Below are positions 32,955 through 41,068 of a stretch of 64,000 nt of DNA, one piece after another (position 1 is the stretch's first letter; every line of letters starts with the position of its first letter). The stretch covers positions 127,648-191,647 of the forward strand of contig NZ_JBITGZ010000015.1 in the NCBI RefSeq assembly GCF_044457565.1. The letters run 5' to 3'. A program made the position numbers and the translations under genes. This stretch comes from Kitasatospora sp044457565 (lineage in GTDB: Bacteria > Actinomycetota > Actinomycetes > Streptomycetales > Streptomycetaceae). Under the pieces are notes generated by a model. It ran no database searches, was not told the DNA's origin, and worked only from the letters and a program-made list of their open reading frames with translations.

Positions 32955-32988
32955 ACTATACACACGAGGTATACACCGAGTGCATAGT
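32955..32988 (-). promoter_or_regulatory. PadR operator and leaderless promoter
   Basis: ACTATACAC (32955-32963) and GTGCATAGT (32980-32988) form a 9-base inverted repeat with one mismatch; between them is a third TATACAC (GGTATACACC 32968-32977). TATAGT on the minus strand (32960-32955) is the -10, leaving 7 bases to the PadR ATG. A repressor bound here would block the promoter. Confidence 0.65.
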
Positions 32989-33027
32989 GGGGTGGGATGA
33001 CACTCTGACGGTGCGTCGGCAAGCGAA

Positions 33028-33059
33028 GGGGGGCGCGGGCCGCAGCGCCCGCGCCCCCC
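33028..33059 (-). terminator. Terminator of glyA
   Basis: Perfect 13-base arms (33028-33040, 33047-33059) with loop CGCAGC; outer CTCTGACG (33003-33010) and CGTCAGAG (33067-33074, over the glyA stop) can extend the structure. Confidence 0.85.
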
Positions 33060-33068
33060 GATGGAGCG

Positions 33069-34559
33069 TCAGAGCGCCAGGTCGATGCCCGGGTAGAGCG
33101 GGAAGCCGGCCAGCAGGTCGGCGGCACGCTTGGCGGTGCCCTCGCGCAAGGCCTCGTCCAGCACGTACTGGGCCTTGGACGGCACGCCGGCCGAGCCGGC
33201 GGCAGGAGTGGTGGCGCGCAGCACGGAGTCGATCAGGCCCGCGATCTCGTCCATCTCGGCCGCCCCGAGGCCGCGGGTGGTCAGCGCCGGGGTGCCCAGC
33301 CGGACGCCAGAGGTGTACCAGGCGCCGTTCGGGTCCTGCGGGACGGCGTTGCGGTTGGTGACGATACCGGCGTCGAGGAGCGCCGCCTCCGCCTGGCGGC
33401 CGGTCAGACCGTAGCCGGAGACGTCGGCGAGGACCAGGTGGTTGTCCGTCCCGCCGGTGACCAGATTCGCGCCACGCCGCAGCAGGCCCTCGGCCAGGGC
33501 GGCGGCGTTGTCGACGACCCGGCGGGCGTAGTCCTGGAACTCCGGACGGCGGGCCTCCGCGAAGGCCACCGCCTTCGCGGCCATCACGTGGGAGAGCGGA
33601 CCGCCGAGCACCATCGGGCAGCCCCGGTCGACGTGCTCCGCCAGTTCGCCGTCACAGAGCACCATGCCGCCGCGCGGGCCGCGCAGCGACTTGTGCGTGG
33701 TGGTGGTGACGATCTGGGCGTGCGGCACCGGGTCGAAGTCGCCGGTCAGGACCTTGCCCGCGACCAGCCCCGCGAAGTGCGCCATGTCGACCATCAGCGT
33801 GGCGCCCACCTCGTCGGCGATCTCCCGCATCAGCCGGAAGTTCACCAGCCTGGGGTACGCCGAGTAGCCGGCCACCAGGATCAGCGGGCGGAACTCCCGG
33901 GCGGTCGCCCGCAGCGCGTCGTAGTCGATCAGGCCGGTGGCCGGGTCGGTGCCGTAGCTGCGCTGCTCGAACATCTTGCCCGAGATGTTGGGCCGGAAGC
34001 CGTGGGTGAGGTGGCCACCGGTGTCCAGGGACATGCCGAGCATCCGCTGGTTGCCCAACTCCCCGCGCAGCTGCGCCCAGTCCTGCTCGCTGAGGTCGTT
34101 GACCTGACGCACCTGCGCGTGCCGCAGCGCCGGGCTCTCCACCCGCTGGGAGAGCACCGCCCAGAAGGCGACCAGGTTGGCGTCGATGCCCGAGTGCGGC
34201 TGGACGTAGGCGTGCTCGGCGCCGAACAGCGCGCGGGCGTGCTCGGCGGCGAGCGACTCGACGGTGTCGACGTTGCGGCAGCCGGCGTAGAAGCGGCGGC
34301 CGACGGTGCCCTCGGCGTACTTGTCGCTGAGCCAGTTGCCCATCGCCAGCAGGACGGCCGGGGAGGCGTAGTTCTCACTGGCGATCAGCTTGAGCGAGGC
34401 ACGCTGATCCTCGATCTCGGCGCCGATCGCGTCCGCGACGCGCGGCTCGACCTGGCGTACGACGTCCAGGGCGCTGCGGAACGCGGCACTGGCGGCGCCG
34501 GTGGTGTCGGCGGTGTGGTGGGCGCTGGGCGCGCCGGAGGGTGCTGCCTGGGCGGACAA
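33069..34559 (-). CDS. glyA: Serine hydroxymethyltransferase
   Basis: A 496-residue PLP enzyme that interconverts serine and glycine while making methylene-tetrahydrofolate. Family marks are IASENYASPAVLLAMGNWL, KYAEGTVGRRFYAGC, YVQPHSGIDANL, MVDMAHFAGLVAG, the Schiff-base lysine in TTTTHKSLRGPRGG and GTDNHLVLADVSGYGLTGR. Residues and length fit the longer streptomycete SHMT type (about 480 residues), with an N-terminal Ala-rich extension. TTG 34559 is set by GAGGAG (34566-34571) six bases upstream. A ZTP riboswitch lies 23 bases further upstream, tying expression to one-carbon/purine status. Confidence 0.94.
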   Translation of the reverse strand: MSAQAAPSGAPSAHHTADTTGAASAAFRSALDVVRQVEPRVADAIGAEIEDQRASLKLIASENYASPAVLLAMGNWLSDKYAEGTVGRRFYAGCRNVDTVESLAAEHARALFGAEHAYVQPHSGIDANLVAFWAVLSQRVESPALRHAQVRQVNDLSEQDWAQLRGELGNQRMLGMSLDTGGHLTHGFRPNISGKMFEQRSYGTDPATGLIDYDALRATAREFRPLILVAGYSAYPRLVNFRLMREIADEVGATLMVDMAHFAGLVAGKVLTGDFDPVPHAQIVTTTTHKSLRGPRGGMVLCDGELAEHVDRGCPMVLGGPLSHVMAAKAVAFAEARRPEFQDYARRVVDNAAALAEGLLRRGANLVTGGTDNHLVLADVSGYGLTGRQAEAALLDAGIVTNRNAVPQDPNGAWYTSGVRLGTPALTTRGLGAAEMDEIAGLIDSVLRATTPAAGSAGVPSKAQYVLDEALREGTAKRAADLLAGFPLYPGIDLAL

Positions 34560-34581
34560 GGATGTCTCCTCGCTCGATTCG

Positions 34582-34669
34582 GACGGCCCAGGCGCACGGC
34601 AACAGCGTGAGTTCACGGAGCCGCTCCCCGATGGTTGATTCCATCCCTGCGCGCCAGTCGCGGCTCACC
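34582..34669 (-). ncRNA. ZTP (pfl-type) riboswitch upstream of glyA
   Basis: Read on the minus strand: P1 GAGCCGC (34666-34660) pairs with GCGGCTC (34624-34618); the conserved GACTGGCG follows P1 (34659-34652); P2 GGATGG/CCATC is closed by AATCAA; the signature CGGGGAGC is at 34630-34623; and the 3-prime conserved CGCCTGGGC, which makes the pseudoknot, is at 34594-34586. Spacing and order match the pfl/ZTP aptamer that senses ZMP/ZTP. No terminator follows; the ribosome site of glyA starts 10 bases later, so control is probably at translation. Confidence 0.88.
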
Positions 34670-34866
34670 GCCGATCCTACCCATCCGGCCGCGGACGCGA
34701 CGGAGGTCTCAGCATGCGGGCACCGCGGAGCGCCGGGCCTCGCCTCGGCACCCCGGGCCCCCTGGGCGATCCGCGACGCCGGGCAGCGACCCGGCGGCCC
34801 CGTGCGCCGCAGGCGGCCGCCCACCGCCGGCCAACGACCTTTCCGTTCACGGGTATTGATGACGTG

Positions 34867-34883
34867 GTGAATCACTGCTTCAC
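34867..34883 (+). promoter_or_regulatory. Inverted repeat before the TetR gene
   Basis: GTGAA (34867-34871) and TTCAC (34879-34883) around 7 bases, overlapping GTGA-A-TCAC, 9 bases before the TetR ATG. A TetR-type autoregulatory operator is the likely reading. There is no obvious ribosome site between it and the start. Confidence 0.45.
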
Positions 34884-34891
34884 TTCTTGGC

Positions 34892-35545
34892 ATGGTCTAC
34901 CGAACGACCCCCGCCGTCCGTGCCCGACTTGAGGCCCAGCGCGAGGCGATCGTCACCGCCGCCACCGAGCTGCTCTCCGAACACGGCTACGCCGCCTGCT
35001 CGGTGGCGGCCGTCGCGCAGCGGGCGGGGATCGCCACCGGTACGGTGTACCGCTCGTTCCCCAACAAGGCCGAGCTGGTGGCGGAGCTCTTCCGGACCGT
35101 CGTCGGGCGCGAGGTGGCCGCGGTACGGGCGGCCGCGGCCTTCGACGGTGACGTGCCCGCGCAGGTCACCTCCGTGATCGGCACCTTCGCGGGCCGCGCG
35201 CTCAAGGCGCCCCGGCTGGCCTTCGCGCTCCTCGCCGAGCCGGTCGACGCCGAGGTGGACTCCCAGCGGCTGGTCTTCCGACTGGCCTTCCGGGATCTGA
35301 TCGCCGGCCTGATCGCCGAGGGGGTGGCGGCCGGACGGCTGCCCGCCCAGGACCCGCGGCTCACCGCCGCCGCACTGGTCGGCGCGGTCGGCGAGGCACT
35401 GGTCGGCCCGCTCGCGGACGGCGAGCCCGTCGAGGACCTCGTCCCCCAGCTGTCCGCCTTCGCCCTGCGCGCACTCGGCCACCCCGGCCCCGGCCACCCC
35501 GCCCCTGTCCTGCCCCCACCCCCACCGGAGCAGATCGATGAGTGA
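34892..35545 (+). CDS. TetR-family regulator
   Basis: A 217-residue TetR repressor. The N-terminal helix-turn-helix is EAIVTAATELLSEHGYAACS, VAAVAQRAGIATGTVYRSF then PNKAELVAELFRTV; the ligand domain has VFRLAFRDLIAGLIAEGV and a Pro-rich tail. Its stop overlaps the start of the next gene by 8 bases, so it is co-translated with the AurF-type oxygenase, which it probably regulates. No ribosome site is seen at the ATG, which may be leaderless. Confidence 0.88.
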   Translation: MVYRTTPAVRARLEAQREAIVTAATELLSEHGYAACSVAAVAQRAGIATGTVYRSFPNKAELVAELFRTVVGREVAAVRAAAAFDGDVPAQVTSVIGTFAGRALKAPRLAFALLAEPVDAEVDSQRLVFRLAFRDLIAGLIAEGVAAGRLPAQDPRLTAAALVGAVGEALVGPLADGEPVEDLVPQLSAFALRALGHPGPGHPAPVLPPPPPEQIDE

Positions 35546-36491
35546 CCCCGCCATATCGGGCATGACCGACACCACCCGGACCGGCTCACTCCGGACCGAC
35601 GCGGCCCGAGCCGCCGACCGCGAGCAGAACGCGGAGCGGCTGCTGCGCGTCTCCGCCAAGCACTCGCACGACCCGCTCACCGAGATCGACTGGGACGCCC
35701 CCATCGACCCCGACCAGTTCGCCCTGCCCGCGCACCGCGTCTCGCTGTACGGCACGCCGCTCTGGGACACCCTGACCCACCGCCAGCAGGCCCGGCTCAG
35801 CGTGCACGAGCTGGCCAGCACCACCGCGGCGGGCATCTGGTTCGAGCTGGTCCTGATGGAGGGCCTGGTCCGGCACGTCTACGCCGGCGACCTGACCACC
35901 AAGCACGCCCAGTACGCGCTCACCGAGGTCGCCGACGAGTGCCGGCACTCGACCATGTTCGCCCGCTACATCGCGAAGACCGGCTACCCCTCGGCCCGTC
36001 CCACCCGGCGGGCGCAGCGTCTCGGCAAGCTGCACTTCCTGCTGAACGACACCTCGATGACCTTCGCCGGCGCGATCTTCGTCGAGGAGTACACCGACGC
36101 GATGCAGCGCGAGATGATCAGGGACGAGAGCCTCCAGCCGCTGGCCCGCTCGGTGGCGCGCATCCACGTGATCGAGGAGGCCCGGCACATCGGCTACGCC
36201 AAACCGGAGTTGGAGCGCCGCTGGGCCAGGATGACGGCTCCGCGCCGGGCCGTGTTCCGGCAGGCGCTGGCCCTGCTGGCGCAGCAGTCGGTGGCCGAGG
36301 TCGTCCACCCCCGGGTGTACGCACTGGCCGGGCTCGACCCCAGGACCGCACAGCGGGTGGCCGCGCAGAACCCGTACTGGCGCGAGGCGAAGGCGGACTG
36401 GGCGCGCAAGGCGGTGGTGTTCTTCACCGACCTGGGGATCATCGACCGCCGCTGCGCGCCGATGTGGCGCCGGGCGCACCTGCTGCGCTGA
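35538..36491 (+). CDS. AurF-like diiron oxygenase
   Basis: A 317-residue four-helix-bundle diiron protein of the p-aminobenzoate N-oxygenase AurF family. Candidate iron ligands are Glu103 (FEL), the ExxH pair Glu134/His137 (DECRHS), Glu183/184 (FVEEYTD), His210 (HVIEE) and the second ExxH Glu214/His217 (EARHIGY). AurF-type enzymes oxygenate aromatic amines, but many homologues have other or unknown substrates. No biosynthetic cluster surrounds it; the only partner is the overlapping TetR gene, so the substrate cannot be inferred. Confidence 0.85.
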   Translation: MSDPAISGMTDTTRTGSLRTDAARAADREQNAERLLRVSAKHSHDPLTEIDWDAPIDPDQFALPAHRVSLYGTPLWDTLTHRQQARLSVHELASTTAAGIWFELVLMEGLVRHVYAGDLTTKHAQYALTEVADECRHSTMFARYIAKTGYPSARPTRRAQRLGKLHFLLNDTSMTFAGAIFVEEYTDAMQREMIRDESLQPLARSVARIHVIEEARHIGYAKPELERRWARMTAPRRAVFRQALALLAQQSVAEVVHPRVYALAGLDPRTAQRVAAQNPYWREAKADWARKAVVFFTDLGIIDRRCAPMWRRAHLLR

Positions 36492-36545
36492 GCCCGCCCA
36501 GCCCAGCCCGCCCGCGCCGCTCGCTCGGCCCGCTCGGCCCGTGGT

Positions 36546-36578
36546 GGCCCGGTCGGCGGGAGTGCTGCCGACCGGGCC
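36546..36578. terminator. Bidirectional terminator, oxygenase / TetR
   Basis: Perfect 12-base arms (36546-36557 GGCCCGGTCGGC and 36567-36578) with a 9-base loop between convergent stops. Confidence 0.82.
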
Positions 36579-36582
36579 CGGG

Positions 36583-37158
36583 TCACTGCGCCGGGAGCAT
36601 CCGCTCGACGAGGACCGCGACCAGCGCCTCGGTCTCTCCCTGCGGCACCACACCGGGCAGGGTGAGCTGCTCCAGCATCAGGCCGGTCATCGCGAGGTAC
36701 AGCAGCGTCACGCCCGTACGGTCACCGGGCAGCCCGGCATCCCGGTGGAAGGCGAGGTCGGCGTCCAGCACCTCGCGGACGGTCCGGGTGAGCTCCGCCC
36801 GGAGCTCGGGCCGCCGGGTCGCCTCCAGGCGCAGCTCCAGCATCGCCAGGTACCCGGTGCGTTCGGTGGCCACCCGGCGGTTCACCCAGCTCAGCAGCTC
36901 GATGACGAGCTCACGCGAGCGCGGCGCCTGCAGCACCTGCTCGACCTCGGCCGGATCGGGCGCGATCCGCCGGTGGATCTGCCGGCTGACCTGGCGGATC
37001 AGTTCGTCACGCCCGGCGAAGTAGTTGGAGGCCGTGCCCTTGGGCACGCCTGCCTCGGCGTCGACCGCGCGGAAGGTCAGCCCCCGGGCACCCTCCCTGG
37101 CCAGCACCTCGATCGCCGCGTCCACCAGCGCCGCGCGACGACCCGGATTCTGCACCAT
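36583..37158 (-). CDS. TetR-family regulator
   Basis: A 191-residue TetR repressor. HTH: RRAALVDAAIEVLAREGARG, LTFRAVDAEAGVPKGTAS and NYFAGRDELIRQVSRQ. The ligand domain has LELRLEATRRPELRAELTRT and a hydrophobic region LLYLAMTGLMLEQLTLPGVV. It diverges from a VOC-family gene with paired ACTACAA boxes between, its likely target. GGAGG is 8 bases before the ATG. Confidence 0.9.
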   Translation of the reverse strand: MVQNPGRRAALVDAAIEVLAREGARGLTFRAVDAEAGVPKGTASNYFAGRDELIRQVSRQIHRRIAPDPAEVEQVLQAPRSRELVIELLSWVNRRVATERTGYLAMLELRLEATRRPELRAELTRTVREVLDADLAFHRDAGLPGDRTGVTLLYLAMTGLMLEQLTLPGVVPQGETEALVAVLVERMLPAQ

Positions 37159-37191
37159 TCGATGACCTCCGACGGGTATGGGCTTGCAACC

Positions 37192-37212
37192 ACTACAACC
37201 AACGTACTACAA
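37192..37212. promoter_or_regulatory. Paired ACTACAA boxes in the TetR/VOC intergenic region
   Basis: ACTACAA at 37192-37198 and again at 37206-37212, start-to-start 14 bases, between divergent starts at 37158 and 37259. Candidate operator of the TetR protein or promoter element; inference. Confidence 0.4.
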
Positions 37213-37258
37213 ATGGAGTTGTTCGCGGCAGAGCGCCGCGCACGGGGAGGGACAGCAC

Positions 37259-37672
37259 ATGCGATTCAGCACCATGGGCACCGCACTGCTCAGCGACGAC
37301 GTCGCCGCGAGCAGCCGCTTCTACGTCCAGCACTTCGGCTTCAAGCCGGTCGCCGAGCTGGACTGGTACGTCAGCCTGCACCACGACGAGCACCCTCACT
37401 ACGTCATCGACTTCGTCCAGCGCGGCCACGAGGCCATGCCGGCCGGCTTCCGGGCCCAGGAGACCGGCGGGCTCTGCCTGGCCTTCCTGGTCGAGGACGC
37501 CACGGCCGAGGAGGCCAGGATGCGCGCCGAAGGCGTGGAGATCGCCGAGCCGCTGCGCGACGAGCCGTGGGGGCAGCGCCGCTTCAACGTCTGGAGCCCG
37601 GAGGGCGTACTGATCGAGATCCTCCAGACGATCGAGCCCGACCCCGAGTGGATGGCACAGCAGCAGCTGTAG
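37259..37672 (+). CDS. VOC-superfamily protein (glyoxalase/bleomycin-resistance type)
   Basis: A 137-residue metal-binding VOC fold. Opening MGTALLSDDVAASSRFYVQ, then FGFKPVAELDWYVSLHHDE, GLCLAFLVEDATAEEARMR and RRFNVWSPEGVLIEILQTI with Glu as metal ligand near the end. It is divergent from a TetR gene that probably controls it. GGGGAGGG precedes the ATG. Substrate unknown. Confidence 0.88.
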   Translation: MRFSTMGTALLSDDVAASSRFYVQHFGFKPVAELDWYVSLHHDEHPHYVIDFVQRGHEAMPAGFRAQETGGLCLAFLVEDATAEEARMRAEGVEIAEPLRDEPWGQRRFNVWSPEGVLIEILQTIEPDPEWMAQQQL

Positions 37673-37706
37673 GCCGGGCCGGGATCGGCGGCCGGCCCCG
37701 GGGGCT

Positions 37707-38744
37707 TCAGCGCCGCCGTTCGGTGCTGACCACCAGGCAGACCGCCGCCACCACGATGGCCCCACCCAGCAGGGTGGGGCCGGTCAGCGGCTCGGCGAGG
37801 ACGAGCCAGCCCAGCAGCACCGCGACCACCGGATTGACGTACGCGTAGGTGGACACCAGCGTCAGCGGCGCGGACTGGAGCAGCCACACGTACGCGGTGA
37901 AGGCCACCAGCGAACCGAAGACCAGCAGGTACGCCAGCGCCAGCCAGGAGCGGGTGGAGATCTGCGCGAGGTCCAGCCCGTGCTGCTCGCCGCGCGCCAG
38001 GGCGATCAGCAGGCTGCCCGCCCCGCCGGCGACCATCTGGTAGCCGCTGGCCGCGAACGGGTTGGGCGGCATCGGGATCCGCCGGGCGCTGAAGGAGCCC
38101 GCGGCCCAGGTCAGCGTCGCCACCACGACGGCGATCACACCGGCGGGCGCGATGCTGCCGCCGAGTGCGGGAGCGGACAGCACCGCCAGACCCGCCAGAC
38201 CGAGCAGCACCCCGCCGAGGGCCGCCGGGCGCGGCCGCTCACCGAAGGCGATCCGCAGCAGCACCATCCACAGCGGCACCGCGGCCACCAGCAGGGCCGC
38301 CAGCCCGGAGGGGATGGAGTTCTCGCCGAGCACCACCAGCCCGTTGCCGCCGGTCAGCAGCAGGACGCCGACCAGCGCGGCGGAGCCCAGCTGCCGCCGC
38401 GTCACCCGCAGGGCCGCCGGGCCCTTGCGCCAGGCCACCAGGGCGATCATCACCAGGCCCGCGAGCAGCGAGCGGGTGCCGGCCGAGAGGAAGGACGGCA
38501 TCGTCTCCAGGGTGATCCGGATCGCCAGGTAGGTCGATCCCCAGAGCACGTAGACGATGGCCAGGGCCGCCCAGACCGCCCCGCTCACCCCGCCCACCCG
38601 GGCCTTGCCGGTCACCTCCGGCAGTACCGCCGGGGCAGCATCGGCCCGGGCGTCCGCCACGATGGCGTCCTGGAGCCCGGCCGGCGTGTGGTCAGAGGTA
38701 CTGGCCGAGGCGCCCGAAGGCCTCTGCGGAGCCGGAGCTGACAT
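37707..38744 (-). CDS. EamA/DMT-family transporter
   Basis: A 345-residue membrane protein with about 10 spans in two EamA halves: first half from VWAALAIVYVLWGSTYLAI and TMPSFLSAGTRSLLAGLVM, second half from APAGVIAVVVATLTWAAGSF and PLTLVSTYAYVNPVVAVLL. The first about 45 residues are a hydrophilic Ala/Ser/Pro-rich extension. Such proteins export metabolites; the substrate is unknown. ATG 38744 follows AGGGAGAC. Confidence 0.9.
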   Translation of the reverse strand: MSAPAPQRPSGASASTSDHTPAGLQDAIVADARADAAPAVLPEVTGKARVGGVSGAVWAALAIVYVLWGSTYLAIRITLETMPSFLSAGTRSLLAGLVMIALVAWRKGPAALRVTRRQLGSAALVGVLLLTGGNGLVVLGENSIPSGLAALLVAAVPLWMVLLRIAFGERPRPAALGGVLLGLAGLAVLSAPALGGSIAPAGVIAVVVATLTWAAGSFSARRIPMPPNPFAASGYQMVAGGAGSLLIALARGEQHGLDLAQISTRSWLALAYLLVFGSLVAFTAYVWLLQSAPLTLVSTYAYVNPVVAVLLGWLVLAEPLTGPTLLGGAIVVAAVCLVVSTERRR

Positions 38745-38881
38745 GGGTGTCTCCCTGGGACGGTGCTGTACTGAACCCCGCTATGACACCGCACCACCGG
38801 CCCGCTCCGCCAGTGGGTATCGGGCCGGACCGGACCGCGCTCTACGGTGGAGCGCGCCCGCACCCCCAGGAGGCCCCCGCC

Positions 38882-39304
38882 GTGCCCGCCGAAACACCCC
38901 CGCCGCTCCCCTTCTTCGTCTACGGAACGCTGCGTACCGGCGGCCACAACCACGCCGTGTACCTGGCCGGGCGCTGCACGTCCGTCCGCCCCGCCGTGCT
39001 GGAGGGCGCCGCGCTGCACGAGGGTCCCGGCTTCCCGTACGCCGTCCCCGACCCGGCGCGGCAGGTGGTCGGCGAGCTGATCACCGTCGGGCCGGCCGCG
39101 TACCCGTCGGTGCTGGCCGCCCTGGACCGGCTGGAGGACTGCCTCCCGGACGACTCGGGCCTGTACGTCCGACGGCGCCTGCCCGTCCGGACGCCAGGCG
39201 GCGGGGCGAGCGAGGCCTGGGTCTACCTGGCCGGCCCCGCGGAGGACGCCCGGCTGCGGTCCGCCCCCGCGCTCATCGCGTCCGGCGACTGGTCCCGGCG
39301 CTGA
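38882..39304 (+). CDS. Gamma-glutamylcyclotransferase-family protein
   Basis: A 140-residue AIG2/GGCT-fold protein: PFFVYGTLRTGGHNHAVYL contains the YGTLR pocket, GPGFPYAVPDPARQVVGELI supplies the central sheet, and LAALDRLEDCLPDDSGLYVR carries the family-typical acidic LDxLE region. It could form 5-oxoproline from gamma-glutamyl amines or act on another amide. GTG 38882 has AGGAGG about 8 bases upstream; the open frame that starts at 38747 has none. Confidence 0.85.
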   Translation: MPAETPPPLPFFVYGTLRTGGHNHAVYLAGRCTSVRPAVLEGAALHEGPGFPYAVPDPARQVVGELITVGPAAYPSVLAALDRLEDCLPDDSGLYVRRRLPVRTPGGGASEAWVYLAGPAEDARLRSAPALIASGDWSRR

Positions 39305-39322
39305 CCCGCGCGCGCAGCGGCG

Positions 39323-39354
39323 GGCGCGGACCGGGAACTCTCCCGGTCCGCGCC
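39323..39354. terminator. Bidirectional terminator, GGCT / catalase
   Basis: Perfect 14-base arms GGCGCGGACCGGGA (39323-39336) and 39341-39354 with loop ACTC between convergent stops. Confidence 0.88.
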
Positions 39355-39391
39355 GCCCTCGCTCGGCCCGCCCTCAGGGCCTGGCGCCGCC

Positions 39392-40852
39392 TCAGGCCTT
39401 GCCGACCCCGGCGGCGATCCGGTCGCCGAGGTCCTTGTCGACGTTGCGCCAGTACTGCACGGCCCGCTCCAGCACCGGGTCGCTCACCCCGCCGAGCAGA
39501 TGCCCGACGATGTTGGAGACCAGCCGGTCCCGCGCCGCGTCGTCCAGCACCTGGCGGACCATCGTGCCCGCCTGCCCCCAGTCGTCGTCCTCGCGGTGCA
39601 GCGAGTACGCCTCGCGGACCATCTCGCCCGCCGTCTGCCAGCCCGCCGCCGGGTCGTCGAACTTCTCGGCGGCCGCGGCGGGCGCGCCCTTGGAGTTCGG
39701 GGCGTAGGGCACGACCGTCCGCGCCGGGTCGAAGCGCATCGGCCCGTCCTTGGCGTACGAGTGAACCGGCACGTGCGGCCGGTTCGGCGGCAGCTGCGCG
39801 TAGTTGGGGCCGATCCGGTACCGGTGGGTGTCCGGGTAGGAGAAGATCCGGCCGAGCAGCATCTTGTCCGGCGAGACGCTGATGCCCGGCACCAGGTTCG
39901 CGGGCTCGAACGCGGCCTGCTCGATGTGGACGAAGAAGTCCTCGGGGTTGCGGTTGAGCGTCATCCGGCCGACCTTGATCAGCGGGTGGTCGCCGTGCGG
40001 CCACACCTTGGTCAGGTCGAAGGGGTTGAACCGGTAGTCCGGCGCCTGGTCGAACGGCATCACCTGGACGTACAGCGTCCAGGACGGGTGGTCGCCGCGC
40101 TCGATCGCCTCGAACAGGTCCTGGCGGTGCAGGTCAGGGTCGGATCCGGCCAGCCGGTCGGCCTCCTCCTGGGTGAGGAAGTCGATGCCCTGGTCGGTCT
40201 TGAAGTGGTACTTGACCCAGAACCGCTCACCGTCGGAGTTGATCCACAGGTAGGTGTGCGAGCCGTACCCGTTCATGTGCCGGTACGACTTCGGGATGCC
40301 CCGGTCGCCCATCAGCCAGGTGACCATGTGCGCGGACTCCGGCGACAGCGTCCAGAAGTCCCACTGCATGTCGTGGTCGCGCAGGCCGTTGTCCGGGCGC
40401 CGCTTCTGCGAGCGGATGAAGTCCTGGAACTTGATCGTGTCGCGGACGAAGAAGATCGGCGTGTTGTTGCCGACCAGGTCGTAGTTGCCGTCCTCGGTGT
40501 AGAACTTCAGCGCGAACCCGCGCGGGTCGCGCCAGGTGTCGGGGCTGCCCTGCTCGCCGGCCACCGTGGAGAAGCGGGCCAGCATCTCGGTCCGCTTGCC
40601 GGGCTGGAACATGGTCGCCTTGGTGTAACGGCTCACGTCGTCCGTCACCTCGAAGACGCCGTACGCGCCGGAGCCCTTGGCGTGGACCACCCGCTCGGGT
40701 ACCCGTTCCCGGTTGAACTGGGCCATCTTCTCGATCAGGTAGTGGTCATGGAGAAGGATCGGGCCGTCCCGTCCAACCGTGAGCGAGTGCTCGTCGCTCG
40801 GCACCGGTATGCCGGCGTTGTTGGTGGTGTGCGGGACCGCTGAGTCGGGCAT
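39392..40852 (-). CDS. katA: Monofunctional haem catalase (clade 3)
   Basis: A 486-residue haem catalase, the usual small-subunit size, that breaks down hydrogen peroxide. The active-site His is in RVVHAKGSGAYGVFEVT, the distal Asn in DLVGNNTPIFFVRD and the haem-ligand Tyr in LGRIFSYPDTHRYRIG; FSTVAGEQGSPDTWRDPRG is the NADPH-clade block. GGAGG lies close to the ATG. It is divergent from the cobalamin genes, with 216 bases between; no Fur or CatR box can be named by reading. Confidence 0.93.
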   Translation of the reverse strand: MPDSAVPHTTNNAGIPVPSDEHSLTVGRDGPILLHDHYLIEKMAQFNRERVPERVVHAKGSGAYGVFEVTDDVSRYTKATMFQPGKRTEMLARFSTVAGEQGSPDTWRDPRGFALKFYTEDGNYDLVGNNTPIFFVRDTIKFQDFIRSQKRRPDNGLRDHDMQWDFWTLSPESAHMVTWLMGDRGIPKSYRHMNGYGSHTYLWINSDGERFWVKYHFKTDQGIDFLTQEEADRLAGSDPDLHRQDLFEAIERGDHPSWTLYVQVMPFDQAPDYRFNPFDLTKVWPHGDHPLIKVGRMTLNRNPEDFFVHIEQAAFEPANLVPGISVSPDKMLLGRIFSYPDTHRYRIGPNYAQLPPNRPHVPVHSYAKDGPMRFDPARTVVPYAPNSKGAPAAAAEKFDDPAAGWQTAGEMVREAYSLHREDDDWGQAGTMVRQVLDDAARDRLVSNIVGHLLGGVSDPVLERAVQYWRNVDKDLGDRIAAGVGKA

Positions 40853-41068
40853 CGTGTCCTCCGTTGCGTGCTCAGGTACCCCCTCTCGAACCTAACCCCG
40901 TACCCCGCGCGCTGCCATCGCGCCGCAGCCGACGCCGGCGTGCGGACGGGAGCCCGGACGGAGGCCGATCGGAGCGCCGTCGAACCGCCCGGTAGGCTGC
41001 CGCTGCCCCGTCTCACCTGCTTGTTCCGACCCGCACGCGACCCGCCTGCGACCCGCGAGGAGTACCAG
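40853..41068. other. 216-base divergent region, catalase / cobL
   Basis: Holds the promoters of both genes. Candidate -10 hexamers are TAGGTT on the minus strand near 40896 and TAGGCT near 41000 on the plus strand. No cobalamin riboswitch (no B12 box or long paired leader) is seen before cobL. The ribosome site GAGGAG of cobL is at 41057-41062. Confidence 0.4.

Noticed and set aside
40853..41068. Cobalamin riboswitch before cobL
   Set aside because: No B12 box and the region is too short for the aptamer.
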